From an uncultured Prevotellaceae bacterium (lineage in GTDB: Bacteria > Bacteroidota > Bacteroidia > Bacteroidales > Muribaculaceae), in NCBI GenBank assembly GCA_900318645.1, contig ONLH01000024.1, positions 1-52,629 on the forward strand: a stretch of 52,629 nt of DNA, written 5' to 3'. The notes beneath the pieces are model-generated. The model saw only the letters and a list, made by a program, of their open reading frames with translations. It searched no databases and was not told the origin of the DNA. Position 1 is the first letter of the stretch. Each line of letters starts with the position of its first letter. The position numbers and the translations under genes were made by a program. Shown here piece by piece: positions 24,209 through 34,700 of this stretch.

Positions 24209-26779
24209 TTATTTGAGAATGATATCAATAATTGCATTGATGTCGGCAATGTTGATCTCACCATCACGATTCACATCGGCAAGTGGAGTAGATGTCATCG
24301 GACCACTAAGGATAATGTCAATGACCGTATTGATGTCGGCAATATTGACCTCGCCGTCAGTATTGACATCACCGGCGACGACCTCATGATAGACGAACGA
24401 ACGGATGTCACAGTAATCGGTGTACTGTACCGTCGTGCCAGTGGCCAACATGCGGTAAGCATAGCGGGCACGGATGTAGTAAGTCTTGCCATCGGTGAGT
24501 TTTCCAGTGCCCTTGATAGTTCCCAATTGAGGGGTCTCAAACGTGCCTTCGAGCGTGCCGTTGTAAGACGTACGAGTGGGGAACGATTCCGAACTGCTGA
24601 TTTGCACTCTCAATGACCCGGCACCCTCAACGGGTTCAAAGCTCACCACATCGGTACTGTACAGCACTGTATCAGCCTCACTGGGAACGACATATACGGG
24701 CACGGGAGGGATGACCTCAAGGGTAGTAAACGACGATACAGGGGTCACTACCGTGGAACTGCCATAGGTAGCCGTCACACGGGCATAATAGGTTGTGGCT
24801 CCTGCCAGCCTGTATTTGGGAACCTGCCATTGCGCCTCGGCCAAGCAGATGGTGTCGGGATTGTTCATCGTCGCTAGGGTGGACAGTTCAAGCACATAGG
24901 AAGTGCCTGGCGCTCCCGATGTCCATGTGATGACAGGCGTCAAGGAGACGGACGTGGCAGTTGCGGCAGGGGAAGTAATGCGCATCTGCCCCAAGGTGAA
25001 TTGCCGTAGGTCGCTGGCATTGTCCCACTGGTTGAGGCCGCGTGCTACCACTCGCCACCAGTAGGAACCGGCTTTAAGACCCGGAACCTTGGTAAGGGGG
25101 CAATTCAACGAGTCCACCTCGACCTGTGCCACAAGCGTCTCCATCTGCTCATCGGCAAAGACCTGCACCACATAGTTGATGCCGTCACCATCCCATTGCA
25201 GGGACGAGAGTTCCGATACTTCAGCACCATCCTCGGGATAAAGAAGAATGGGTTTGCTCGCTTGGCTCGGCACAACGCCAGGCATCACCGGAGCATATTC
25301 ATTCTCCCAGCGGTCAAGAATGGTCACAGCATAGCGGTAACCCTCTCGTTTGTTTTTCGGCATCGTGTATGAGGCCCAGTAACTCACGCCATCGATATAC
25401 TGCTGTTGGCAATGGAAGTCCTTATCCTCCACACCCTCGGGGATGGCATAGACAACATAGCGCACATTGGGGATGCTGTCCCATGAGAGCATGCCGTCGC
25501 TATAGGTAAGATTGGTCACCGTCTGATAGGTCTGCTCCGGTCTGAGCCAAGCGGGAGCGGGGTTCAAAGCTACAGATGAATAGAGGCTGTCCTTGAGCCA
25601 TGTGCGCAACTGGCGCACCTTGCCGTCGATAACCTCCTTCTTGTTACGCCACGTGCCGTAGCGAAAATAGACCATACCAGGATTGCCGCCTGCTGCCATC
25701 GCTTCACGCATGACATGTCCCTGCTTGACAAACTCGGCCAAGGTCCAACCTTCTTCATCGGGAATCCACTGGCTGATGAAGATGTGGCGGTTAAAGCGCG
25801 CTGCCATCTTGCCCCACCATGTAGTGACACCGGTAAATGTGCCTGTCGTTTTCCAATAGACCTGCGGGGCTAGGAAATCGATGGTGCCTCGGGTCACCCA
25901 TGCCATCGGGTCACTATAAATCTGGTTATACTGCCAGTCGCTGCCCACGGGGCAAGGCTCCACACCGTATTTGTCGGCTACAGCCTGAGAGGTGCACGCC
26001 ACACCGGCAGGACCGATGCCGAAGCGCACCCACGGCTTGGTCGCCTTGACCATGTCGTTGACGTCCTTGACCATCTGGTTGACATTCTCGCGCCGCCAGT
26101 CGCCCTGCGACATGGTGCCGCCAGCGGCCTTGTAGTCACTATAGAGGTCGGCATCGAGCGAGAACGACGGGTTGTCCTGATTGTAGAAATAATCGTCAAA
26201 CACCAGACCGTCAACATCATACTTGTCCAAGATGTCCTTGCACACGTCCACCACACGCTGGCGAACTTCAGGGATACCTGGATTGAGCACGGTTTCATAA
26301 CTTGTGGTCAAGAGCCACTCGGGATGGGTGTGGATGTAGTCCAATTCACTCTGTCCCCACATGTTGTCACCATGGCCATAGCGATAAGGGTTGACCCAAG
26401 CATAGACCTCGATGCCCCGCTTGTGGGCTTCGTCAATCAGGTAGCCGAAGGGGTCAAACGCAGGTGCTACGCCACGCGTTCCCGAGACGTAGCTGGACCA
26501 CGGCTCGTAAGCCGAGTTATACATAGCGTCGCACATCGCCCTAACGTGGTAGTAAATCGCGTTGATGTGGTTCACACGCAGCGTGTCGAGCATCTTGCGG
26601 CAGGCATTCTGCATGATGGGCGTGTTGCTTGGCGTGATGGCTCCGCTGGGCCAGTCGTTCAGGTATGACGTAATCCACATGCCTCGCTGCTCACGCTTGG
26701 GCGGGACATCGGCAGCCGAAATCGCAAAACTGGCGACAAATGCCACCAGTAATGCTATCAGAATTAATCTACGTTTCAT
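24209..26779 (-). CDS. Secreted GHL10-family glycoside hydrolase-like protein with dockerin-like C-terminus
   Basis: An 856-residue exported protein: signal peptide (1-22), a GHL10/DUF187 domain (about 30-350) with RGMWITSYLNDWPSG, NAIYYHVRAMCDAMY, KRGIEVYAWVNPYRYG, DGLVFDDYFY and FGIGPAG, then two or more fibronectin/Ig-like beta modules (about 420-790) and two dockerin-like repeats (about 800-856). GHL10 proteins are TIM barrels thought to cut polysaccharides or peptidoglycan-related glycans; activity of most is undefined. Its start lies 90 bases after the PKD lipoprotein gene and the gap is filled by an inverted heptamer array, so it may be the last gene of the SusCD-type operon, linking the dockerin cluster to it. 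Confidence 0.88.
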   Translation of the reverse strand: MKRRLILIALLVAFVASFAISAADVPPKREQRGMWITSYLNDWPSGAITPSNTPIMQNACRKMLDTLRVNHINAIYYHVRAMCDAMYNSAYEPWSSYVSGTRGVAPAFDPFGYLIDEAHKRGIEVYAWVNPYRYGHGDNMWGQSELDYIHTHPEWLLTTSYETVLNPGIPEVRQRVVDVCKDILDKYDVDGLVFDDYFYNQDNPSFSLDADLYSDYKAAGGTMSQGDWRRENVNQMVKDVNDMVKATKPWVRFGIGPAGVACTSQAVADKYGVEPCPVGSDWQYNQIYSDPMAWVTRGTIDFLAPQVYWKTTGTFTGVTTWWGKMAARFNRHIFISQWIPDEEGWTLAEFVKQGHVMREAMAAGGNPGMVYFRYGTWRNKKEVIDGKVRQLRTWLKDSLYSSVALNPAPAWLRPEQTYQTVTNLTYSDGMLSWDSIPNVRYVVYAIPEGVEDKDFHCQQQYIDGVSYWASYTMPKNKREGYRYAVTILDRWENEYAPVMPGVVPSQASKPILLYPEDGAEVSELSSLQWDGDGINYVVQVFADEQMETLVAQVEVDSLNCPLTKVPGLKAGSYWWRVVARGLNQWDNASDLRQFTLGQMRITSPAATATSVSLTPVITWTSGAPGTSYVLELSTLATMNNPDTICLAEAQWQVPKYRLAGATTYYARVTATYGSSTVVTPVSSFTTLEVIPPVPVYVVPSEADTVLYSTDVVSFEPVEGAGSLRVQISSSESFPTRTSYNGTLEGTFETPQLGTIKGTGKLTDGKTYYIRARYAYRMLATGTTVQYTDYCDIRSFVYHEVVAGDVNTDGEVNIADINTVIDIILSGPMTSTPLADVNRDGEINIADINAIIDIILK

Positions 26780-26787
26780 CGGTTTTT

Positions 26788-26860
26788 AGTTTTCAATTGG
26801 CAGTTTTCAGTTGGCAGTTGGCGGATGCCGCTGAAAACTGTCAACTGAAAACTACCAACT
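26788..26860 (-). repeat. Paired inverted heptamer arrays between PKD lipoprotein and GHL10 genes
   Basis: Five direct units of AGTTNNC (26788-26822, for example AGTTTTC and AGTTGGC) and an inverted set (26826-26860, for example GAAAACT) are separated by 3 bp, so the 73-bp element folds into a long hairpin with few mismatches. It sits eight bases before the GHL10 start codon. Confidence 0.85.
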
Positions 26861-26868
26861 ATTATTGA

Positions 26869-28599
26869 CTAAAACAGGTTCGTCAGGCGCGGGTTGATGC
26901 ACACGCCCAGGATTCTGTCCTTGTTGCCGTTGAAGTTATAGACCTTGCCATCATCAGGATTGAAGTAATACAGTCCCGTGGTATAGGTCTTCTCGGTCGT
27001 CGCAGCACGGAAGCCGAAATAGACGTAGTGGGTCTGGGCATCCACGGCAAACTGCGTGGTGTAAACGCCCTCGGCATCGGTCGTGTTGATAGGATCAGCC
27101 TCCATGGTGATGAAGTTGATGTACTTGTCGTAGGTCACCGTGGCATTCTCGGCGGGGATGGCATACTGGGTAAAGCCCACGCCAGGCGTGGTGCCCTTGG
27201 TCATCCAAACATACAGGTAGCCGAGGTCCTCATCAAGGGTGAATGCGCGCGGCTGCGTTGTCTCGAGCACGATGGGATGCGGGATGGGAACACCAGTACC
27301 AGTCTTGCCGATATCACTCGGGCGGAAACGGTAGATACCGTTACCCGAATAATTCTTGCCCCACCAGAACATGCCTGTTTTGTCAAGATAAAGTCCCGTG
27401 TGGATTGCACCGTAGGCAATACCCTGGCCATAGTAACTCAACTGGTTGTTGACCACATAGTAACCAGCGGTGCTGTTGAAGTTGGTCTGCTCGGTCTCGC
27501 CACGTGCCGTGAGCGGCATGGTACGGATACCCGTGTTGCGGTCGGTGTAGTAGAGGGTCGTGCCATCGGTGCAGCCCTGGAAGGGATCGTTGAAGGCAGG
27601 ACCGCCCACATTGGTGACCATGACGTTGGTCGTCAAACCGTCGGCGCTCATGACGGTGATTTTGCCATCGCCCAAGTTACCAGCCTCGTCGTTGATGTAA
27701 TAGTACTGCTTGCCGCAGTCCAGGATATAGACGTTGTCCTGCTCAATGACATCAGTCTCGGTCACCGTCTTCTCGGTGGCAAATACCAGCGTAGTGGGCA
27801 TGTTGCCCGAGCTCACGCCCATGTCAAACGGCAGATTCTTGGTGCCAGCGGGCAACTTGGAGAGGTCCACCAGCTTCACGGCCATGATATTACCGCCCTG
27901 AGTGGCGTAATACAGTGTGGGCGCGGGAATTGACGAGCCCACCTGCACGTTGACGTAGCTGTCCTCCAGACGACGGTTCTCGCCGTTGATGTCAAACCAC
28001 GTCTGCAGTGTAATCTTCTGCGAACCGATGTTGCTGAAGGTCAGTTTGCCGGGGTTGTCAGTAGTACCATCCTCGTGGCTGTAGCCCTCGAAAGTCGTAA
28101 TCAGGTTGCCCTGAGCGTCACGGGTACCGTCGGGGAAGGTCCACACATACTTGCAGGTCAGATTCTCGGGGTTGGGCAACTCTATGTCAAGTTTCACTTC
28201 AACATCATTGATGACCACGGGCGAAGCACTCTGCTCAACAACGCTCAACAACGGGGCGATATCGTAAATGAGCAGCGGATAGGTGCGACTCCCCACGCCG
28301 TCAACGGTCAGCGTCACTTGATAGATGCCAGCCTTGGCATATTTGTGGGAAGGATTCATGTCGGTCGAGCTCGTGCCGTCACCGAAATCCCACTTCACCT
28401 GTCCCGACTTGGACGAGGTGTTGGTAAACTCCACAGTCGATACCACATAGAAGTCCAGACCGTAGCGATCATCGTCCACCCTATAGGTGAAATCCACATC
28501 CTTGGTGGCAAAATTGTCATAATCGGGTGTCTTATCGATACACGACACGGCCATCATCGCCATCATGAAAATGAATGCTATTTTATTGAATGTCTTCAT
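26869..28599 (-). CDS. PKD-like domain lipoprotein of a SusCD-type locus
   Basis: A 576-residue lipoprotein: signal peptide ending in AVSC with lipid-bearing Cys20, then a PKD domain (about 45-110) containing VKWDFGDGTSSTDMNPSHKY..G.Y.VTLTV, a second PKD-like segment (about 120-220) with YVWTFPDGT, and a C-terminal region of repeating beta segments (about 240-570). It is the fourth gene of an operon with SusC and SusD, where such lipoproteins usually sit on the outer cell surface and help bind the glycan or protein substrate (family knowledge). Separated from the upstream lipoprotein gene by two heptamer arrays. Substrate unknown. Confidence 0.88.
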   Translation of the reverse strand: MKTFNKIAFIFMMAMMAVSCIDKTPDYDNFATKDVDFTYRVDDDRYGLDFYVVSTVEFTNTSSKSGQVKWDFGDGTSSTDMNPSHKYAKAGIYQVTLTVDGVGSRTYPLLIYDIAPLLSVVEQSASPVVINDVEVKLDIELPNPENLTCKYVWTFPDGTRDAQGNLITTFEGYSHEDGTTDNPGKLTFSNIGSQKITLQTWFDINGENRRLEDSYVNVQVGSSIPAPTLYYATQGGNIMAVKLVDLSKLPAGTKNLPFDMGVSSGNMPTTLVFATEKTVTETDVIEQDNVYILDCGKQYYYINDEAGNLGDGKITVMSADGLTTNVMVTNVGGPAFNDPFQGCTDGTTLYYTDRNTGIRTMPLTARGETEQTNFNSTAGYYVVNNQLSYYGQGIAYGAIHTGLYLDKTGMFWWGKNYSGNGIYRFRPSDIGKTGTGVPIPHPIVLETTQPRAFTLDEDLGYLYVWMTKGTTPGVGFTQYAIPAENATVTYDKYINFITMEADPINTTDAEGVYTTQFAVDAQTHYVYFGFRAATTEKTYTTGLYYFNPDDGKVYNFNGNKDRILGVCINPRLTNLF

Positions 28600-28609
28600 C
28601 TTATTAAAG

Positions 28610-28694
28610 TTTTTAGTCCTTAGTCCTTAGTTTTAGCCTTTAGTTTGCTGGCGGGAGCCAACTCTAAACTCTAAACTTTAAACTCTAAACTTTA
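28610..28694 (-). repeat. Two heptamer arrays between the lipoprotein genes
   Basis: Array A (28660-28694) has five units AACTYTA on the plus strand and ends exactly on the stop codon of the upstream gene. Array B (28610-28643) has five units ending in TTAG (one is 6 bp). The arrays are partly complementary across a 16-bp GC-rich spacer that itself forms GTTGGC/GCCAGC pairing, so a hairpin is possible. Confidence 0.8.
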
Positions 28695-29738
28695 GTTCAA
28701 CGTTACTTCTTTGTTATCGGTCGTCACGCCCACCTTACCGTCAGTGTCATACACTCGGTATTGGGGCTCCAGGAAGTAGGTGCGGCTGAAGTTCACCGTA
28801 TAGACCTTGTCGGCCGTGTTATAAATCCACGACGTGAAGGGAATGGTCTCAATCAGGCTCTTGAAATAGGGCATGTACTGGCGACGCACCGTGGTGATCT
28901 TGCCACCCGTGTCATCGCTATAACGCGAGAAGAGCCAGAAGGCCGATTTATAAACCGGCTGCACATTGGCACCTGCCGGGGCAGTGCTCTCGTCGGCGAT
29001 CTCATGATAGACCGCCGTACCGTCCTCGGCAACCGTGATGTAGTAGTAATGATCCACTTCATCGGTGGTGTACCATGCATTGGATTTGTCGTCGGTAGTC
29101 GTGTCGGTCGGGAAATCGATGTTGTACTGGGCATTGAGCTGCTCAAACAGTTCAATAGGGAAGTTGTACTTGATATAGACGTTGCGCAGATCGTTGTAGT
29201 AGGTACTGTCCTTGGTCAACGCGTTGACCATGTAGGCCATGAACTCGTCCTGGAACGTCGAGGGATAATAACTGTCAAACTTCTCCTGGTCCCACTCCTC
29301 AGGATTGACCCAGGTCACGGGGGCCAGAGTGCGTGAGGTGGGGAAACTGTCGGTCAGCACATACTCATAACCGTCCCACTCCGCCTTGCTGTGGGGATAG
29401 GTGGCTACCATCTGGCTGGAGCGCACCGTATCGGTCAAGGAGTAGTTCTTGGTGTAAGCCAGCGACGTGGTCAACTTGCTGGTCGCCGTGGCGGTCTGCT
29501 CACGCTTGATGAGGCACCACACCTCGCTGTGGTCAATCGCTTTCTCGCTAGTGGTGTAGTACTTACCCTTGAAGGTGGCATAGCGGCCCGCCTTGACCAC
29601 AGTAGAACCTTGCTCCCAGTCCACTGTGGGCAACACCTGACCGAGCTGGCCGTTGTCGGCAAACGGGTCATGTATCGCACACGAGGTCATGAGCAGCGCT
29701 ACCAGAGCCATCAGGCCATATAATTTATATCGTTTCAT
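28692..29738 (-). CDS. Lipoprotein of a SusCD-type locus, unknown family
   Basis: The start at ATG 29736-29738 gives 348 residues and a signal peptide (MKRYKLYGLMALVALLMTSC) with lipid-bearing Cys20; four upstream codons start with TTG and are discarded. I recognise no named domain: the body is rich in Tyr, Thr and Asp and mostly beta in character. Position third after SusC and SusD, and a lipobox with an acidic +2/+3 region (CAIHDPFAD), point to an outer-surface lipoprotein that binds substrate together with SusD. The heptamer array 29749-29783 fills the gap to susD. Not a SusE/F sequence by eye. Confidence 0.82.
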   Translation of the reverse strand: MKRYKLYGLMALVALLMTSCAIHDPFADNGQLGQVLPTVDWEQGSTVVKAGRYATFKGKYYTTSEKAIDHSEVWCLIKREQTATATSKLTTSLAYTKNYSLTDTVRSSQMVATYPHSKAEWDGYEYVLTDSFPTSRTLAPVTWVNPEEWDQEKFDSYYPSTFQDEFMAYMVNALTKDSTYYNDLRNVYIKYNFPIELFEQLNAQYNIDFPTDTTTDDKSNAWYTTDEVDHYYYITVAEDGTAVYHEIADESTAPAGANVQPVYKSAFWLFSRYSDDTGGKITTVRRQYMPYFKSLIETIPFTSWIYNTADKVYTVNFSRTYFLEPQYRVYDTDGKVGVTTDNKEVTLN

Positions 29739-29748
29739 AATTGTTGTC

Positions 29749-29783
29749 AACTATTAACTATTATCTATTAACTATTCACTACT
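29749..29783 (-). repeat. Array of five heptamers between susD and the lipoprotein gene
   Basis: Units on the plus strand at 29749, 29756, 29763, 29770 and 29777: AACTATT three times, ATCTATT once, last unit degenerate. The array includes the susD stop codon and ends 10 bases before the lipoprotein ATG. Confidence 0.8.
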
Positions 29784-31692
29784 CTTGAGTCAACGAGGTG
29801 ACTTCACCATACTCGTGAGCCCAGATCATGGGTTCCTGCAACCACCTGTAGTTCTTGTAGGCACCCAGGCGCTCAAGTTCCTGGCGGTTGTACTTCTCCT
29901 CGGTCTCGGGGTCGTAGTTGATGCGCTGGATCCAGGTGTTCTCCTTCTGCTCCTCGGTCAAGCCGTCAATCCAGTAGGCTGAATAGAGGTTGTAAGGACG
30001 GCGCAGGGTCGGATAAACGATTTCCTGATTGTCGCCGATGCCGTAGTGGTTGCGGTTGTTACTGTAGTGGTAACGGCGCATGTCGGTCCACTGCTCGGGC
30101 TGCAGATACATGGCAATGTACTTCTGCTGCATCAGGTCGCTCAATGAGAACTCACTGGGATTGAAGAACCAGTGCTTGTTACCTCGGTCGGTCACCTTGT
30201 GAACGGCGACATTCTTGCCTTTGTAATAGTCCTCATTATCCAGGAAAGCGGCAATCTGTCCATCCCAGTACTCAGCAGGCTGGTAACCCGGGGCTCCGCC
30301 CGATACTGAGTTACCAGGGTACTTGTTATCGGTGGTCGCGTTGTAGTTGGGATTGACGTAGTACTTGAAGAAGGCGGCGAGGTGGCGCTGGATGTTCCAC
30401 TGTGTGGCTTCCTTAGCCAATGCACAGGCCTCGGTCTTCTTGCCCATCCAATACATGGCCTCGGCCTTGATGAAGTAGAGTTCCTCCATCGTGAAGATTG
30501 GATTATAGGCATTGGCGGCGCCAGCATAGGCACCCATGTACAGGTTGGGATAGTTGGCAATCTTGTAGGATGTTCCCATGCCGATGTTGTTCTCCAGGTA
30601 GCGCATTTTGATACGCTCATTGGCCACCGACGGACTTGCGGGACCTGTTCGGGCAATCATCAGCAGTCCGCAACGCGGGTCATTGGCAAAACCGTCGTGG
30701 GCACCCTCGGCATTGAACATGCCGCAAGTCATCTCATTGTCGGGTTTGCTGATACCCAGCAGATCGACCATGAAGAATTTGCTCGGGATAGCGCTACCCA
30801 AGAGGTTACCACGCGACTCCCACGAGTTGATGACGGGTTGGGCTACGCTCCACACGGCGTTCTGCGTACCCGTGCCACCGTCCCAGTAGTAACGCGGCTC
30901 ATTGCCAAACCATGCATCACGGCCACCCTGGTAGTCAAACACATCACCCTTGCGCCACTGGTTGATGGCTGCATCAGCAGCATCAATAATCTTCTGGCAC
31001 ATGGCCGGTGAGCGGTCCACGTTGGGGATGTTGCGTAACAGCAGACGAGCCTTGATGGCATATACAAGACCTTTCCATTTCTCAAGGTCACCACCATAGA
31101 CACGGTCCACCGAAGCGTCTATCTTCTGGTTGTCAGGGTTATTGATAATCGCGGGGTCCTCATACATCTTGATGAGGTCATCGCACTCCTGCATCATCCA
31201 CGCATAGACCGAAGCCTGGGTGTCATAGGTCGGCGCGATGCTCTTGTAAGCCTCGCTGCGGGGAATGTCACCGAAGGCGTCGGTTGTCAACTGGGTGGAC
31301 ATCAGCATAATCGTGCGCCCGATAAGCTCATAGTTGGGCGAATTGATTGCCTGTGAGTTTTTCACCAGGTTATCGGTATTCTTACCAATGTCATAGAAAT
31401 GACGGCGCCACATCGGGTGGCGGTTCATCGTCAACATCTCCCACTCGCACTTGTAGCTGTAGGCACCCACCGAACTCTTACCGCCGGTGGTGAGCATCTG
31501 GGAGAAGTAGGCGTAATATTCGCTGTGGTCATAGACCACCTGCTGAGCATAATAGATAATGACAGCCAAGCCATCCTTGGCCTCAATGTTATGGGCCCTG
31601 TCAGGGTTGATGTTATCGTCGAGGATATCATTGCAACCCACCGACAGCAGGCCAACCAGCATCAATAATGCTAAAAATTTAATCTTTTTCAT
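29779..31692 (-). CDS. SusD/RagB-family nutrient-binding lipoprotein (SusD-like type 2)
   Basis: A 637-residue lipoprotein: signal peptide with lipid-bearing Cys20 (GLLSVGC), then a SusD-like fold, of the second SusD-like group: the N-terminal NDILDDNINPDRAHNI, YFSQM, the TPR-like helical core including TTDAFGDIPRSEA and WKGLVYAIKARLLL, and a late FIKAEAMYW (YFIKAEAMYWMGK) repeat with RRYHYS and R.LYPT-like (YPTLRRPYN) ending. SusD proteins cap the SusC beta-barrel from outside and capture ligands before TonB-dependent import. It starts 17 bases after susC, as in typical SusCD pairs. Ligand not predictable. Confidence 0.93.
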   Translation of the reverse strand: MKKIKFLALLMLVGLLSVGCNDILDDNINPDRAHNIEAKDGLAVIIYYAQQVVYDHSEYYAYFSQMLTTGGKSSVGAYSYKCEWEMLTMNRHPMWRRHFYDIGKNTDNLVKNSQAINSPNYELIGRTIMLMSTQLTTDAFGDIPRSEAYKSIAPTYDTQASVYAWMMQECDDLIKMYEDPAIINNPDNQKIDASVDRVYGGDLEKWKGLVYAIKARLLLRNIPNVDRSPAMCQKIIDAADAAINQWRKGDVFDYQGGRDAWFGNEPRYYWDGGTGTQNAVWSVAQPVINSWESRGNLLGSAIPSKFFMVDLLGISKPDNEMTCGMFNAEGAHDGFANDPRCGLLMIARTGPASPSVANERIKMRYLENNIGMGTSYKIANYPNLYMGAYAGAANAYNPIFTMEELYFIKAEAMYWMGKKTEACALAKEATQWNIQRHLAAFFKYYVNPNYNATTDNKYPGNSVSGGAPGYQPAEYWDGQIAAFLDNEDYYKGKNVAVHKVTDRGNKHWFFNPSEFSLSDLMQQKYIAMYLQPEQWTDMRRYHYSNNRNHYGIGDNQEIVYPTLRRPYNLYSAYWIDGLTEEQKENTWIQRINYDPETEEKYNRQELERLGAYKNYRWLQEPMIWAHEYGEVTSLTQE

Positions 31693-31709
31693 AATCAGTC
31701 GGCCTTTAT

Positions 31710-34700
31710 TTAGAATGATAATTTAAGCGTGAAATTGAAACTGCGCGTGCTGGGCACGTTGTAATTATCGATGCCAGCACTACCCGTACCGCCGCCAGTG
31801 CCTGCCAGCACGGCAGGGTCATTACCTCGGTACTTGGTCAGCAGCAACAGGTTGCGGCCTGTAGCGGTCAGGGTCAAGCCTTTTACGGGCCAAGTGCGCT
31901 TGAAGTGCTTACCGACGTCGTAGCTCAGCGTCACATAACTCAAGCGGATATAGGAACCGTCCTCAATGAAGTTGGACGAAACAGTGGAATAATAGGTATT
32001 GATGAAGTAGGAATCAAGCACGATAGGGGTCGTGTTCTTGACATAGGACACCGTGCCATCGGCTCCTGTAACAGCCTGCACACCGTCGATGATGTACTCG
32101 CGGTTGCGATACTTGTCATAGAGGCTGCTCATGCCGTTGGTAATCTGGCTGCGGCCCGTGACGTTGACCACGTCACCACCCTTGCGGCCGTCGAACAGGA
32201 AGGAGAGGCTCGCGTTCTTGTAACGCAAGGTGCTGCCCACACCCAACAGCCAGTCGGGCTCGCGGTTACCGATATAGAGACCCTTGGCGCTGTCGATGAT
32301 GGGATAACCGTTCTCGTCACAGATAACGTTTCCGTCCGGGTCACGCACATAGTCCTTACCCGAAATACCCGTCGAGGATTCATGCAGGCGTGCAACCGGG
32401 AAGATATCACCGTACTGGGTACCTTGAATCTCGGTCAACTCGTTGGGCAGGTAGAGCACCTTGCTGCGGTTGAACGAGAAGTTGGCCATGGCTGTCCATG
32501 AGAAATCATTGGCCTTGATGATGTCCTGATTCAACGAGATCTCCATACCGTGGTTCTTCAAGCTACCCTCGTTACGGGTCTGAAGAATCACACCCGAGGC
32601 GGGCGACACGCGCACCGTTACAATCTGATCATCGACTGTGGTCGAGTAGTAGGCGATGTCCAGTCGGGTCCAGTTGCGGAAGAAGCGCAGGTCGGCGCCA
32701 ATCTCCCACGACTTGGTCATCTCGGGTACCAGGTCAACAGCGCGTGACACGGTGGGATCCACGCCATAACCGCCGTCGGGGAAGAGGGTCCACTGCTTGT
32801 AGGTATCGGTGTACAGGTAGGCCTGGCAGTCCTTACCGACCTTAGCCCAGTTACCGCGAAGCTTACCGTAGCTGAACCAGTCGTTGCTCAGGTGGAACAG
32901 TTCACTGAAGATGATACCTGCGGTTACCGAGGGGTAGAAATAGGTTGTCTTGGTGGACTGTCTCACGCGAGAGGAACCGTCAAGACGTCCTGTGACGGAC
33001 AACTGTGCCATACCCTTGTAGTCAAAACGCAACTCACCGAAGTGGCCGTAGATATTGCTCTCGCTATGGTAGAGCGTGGGACGATTGGCAATCAGCAGGT
33101 CACCATTGGTGAAGTCTGTGTTATTGAAACTATAGAACTCGCCACCCAGCTTGAAGTGCTCATTATAGATGGAAGCCTCCAAGCCGCGGCGCTCCTTGTA
33201 CTCAAGACCATAGAGGGCGCTCACGGTGTAGTCCTCGGCAAAGGTATGCTGGTAGGTCGCCAGCAGCTGCATGTTCAGCATCGAGCCGCGCGAGGGCTGG
33301 AAACTGTAAGAACCGAATTTTGACTGCATGTCGCTGAGCTTGGTCTGCACGTCCTCGGCATTGGGATCCACCAGGTCGCCGTCATAGATGCGAGGCACTG
33401 TGTAGGAGTCATACATCGAGTAACTCTTGTCATAACCCATCTTGCCGGTAATAACAAAATTCTTAATCGGCTCGTAACTAATCTGACCGTTGATAAGGAA
33501 ACGGTTACCCTCGGTCTGGCTCCAGTCCATGTAGCGGCCGAAGTAGGGCGACACGGCACCATTGATGCGCTCGGTGTCAAGAAGGTTCTCCCAGTGGTCG
33601 TAGTAGGCCCACCAGTTCACGTGACCCTCCAGAGTGCGGTAGTCACTCATATCCTTGTTGATACCCCAGTTATAAATGGTGGACATTGAGTTACCGAATC
33701 CGCGTGACTTGCGATTCATAAAGTTGGCACTCAACATGATCTGCACCTTATCGCTGGGCTTGTAGGTACCCTTGATGAGGGCGTTGACCTGCTTGCGATA
33801 ATCCTTGGGGACAATACCCTGGTTGTCGCTGTAAGACAGTGAAGCATAGGAAGAGAATTTCTCTGTACCGCCGCTCACGCTCACGTCATACTTCTGCAGG
33901 ATACCCGTTTTCAGGAATTGATCCACGTTGTTGTAGTACTGGTCATCCTTGCCCATGTAGGGGCCCCAGCCACCACTGCCCATGTTCTCCTTGTACATAC
34001 CCTTGGCACCGGGAATGAAGGTGGACTGGATCTTGGGTACGCGGTAGGGAGTATTGATCTCGAGCGTAGCCGATGCGTTGACATTGATTTCACCATTCCG
34101 ACCACCGTTCTTGGTGGTAATCATGATGACACCACTACCAGCCTCCTGACCGTATAGGGCCGAGGCTGCAGCACCCTTGAGCACGGTGATGTTCTCGATG
34201 TCGTTGGGGTTCAGGTCGCCCAGCGACGAAGCAGTACCGCGATAGGCCATGCCATCCACAATCAACAACGGCTCGTTGCTCATCGAGTTGTTCATCGACG
34301 AGATGGCACGGATGATGACCTGGGTCGATGAGTTGGGCGAGCTACCGCCCGTGCTCACCTGCAGACCAGCGACCTTACCCTGTAGCGAGTTGGCAAAGTT
34401 GGTGGAACCGCCAGCGGTCACCTGTTCCTCGTCAAGGGACTGAACAGCGAAGTTCAGTTTCTTTTTCTCCTGGGTCTGGCCCATGGCGGTCACCACGACC
34501 TCACCCAGCACTTGAGCGTTCTCGTCAAGAGCGATGTTGACCACGGACTGTCCCGGGCCGATCTTTACGCTCTTGGGATTCATGCCCACGTAGCTCACAT
34601 CGAGCACGTCGCCATCGTTAGCCTCAATCGAGAAACGGCCGTCAAAGTCGGTCGCCGTGCCGCGCGTCGTGCCGTGCACCTTGACCGACGCGCCGATGAT

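Noticed and set aside
9321-26779. Cellulosome gene cluster
   Set aside because: Dockerin-like tails are present but there is no scaffoldin or cohesin and most partners are not cellulases.
27028-27933. Plus-strand open frame of 301 codons
   Set aside because: Lies wholly opposite the PKD lipoprotein gene; product rich in His/Val/Gly with no recognisable pattern, typical of a mirror frame.
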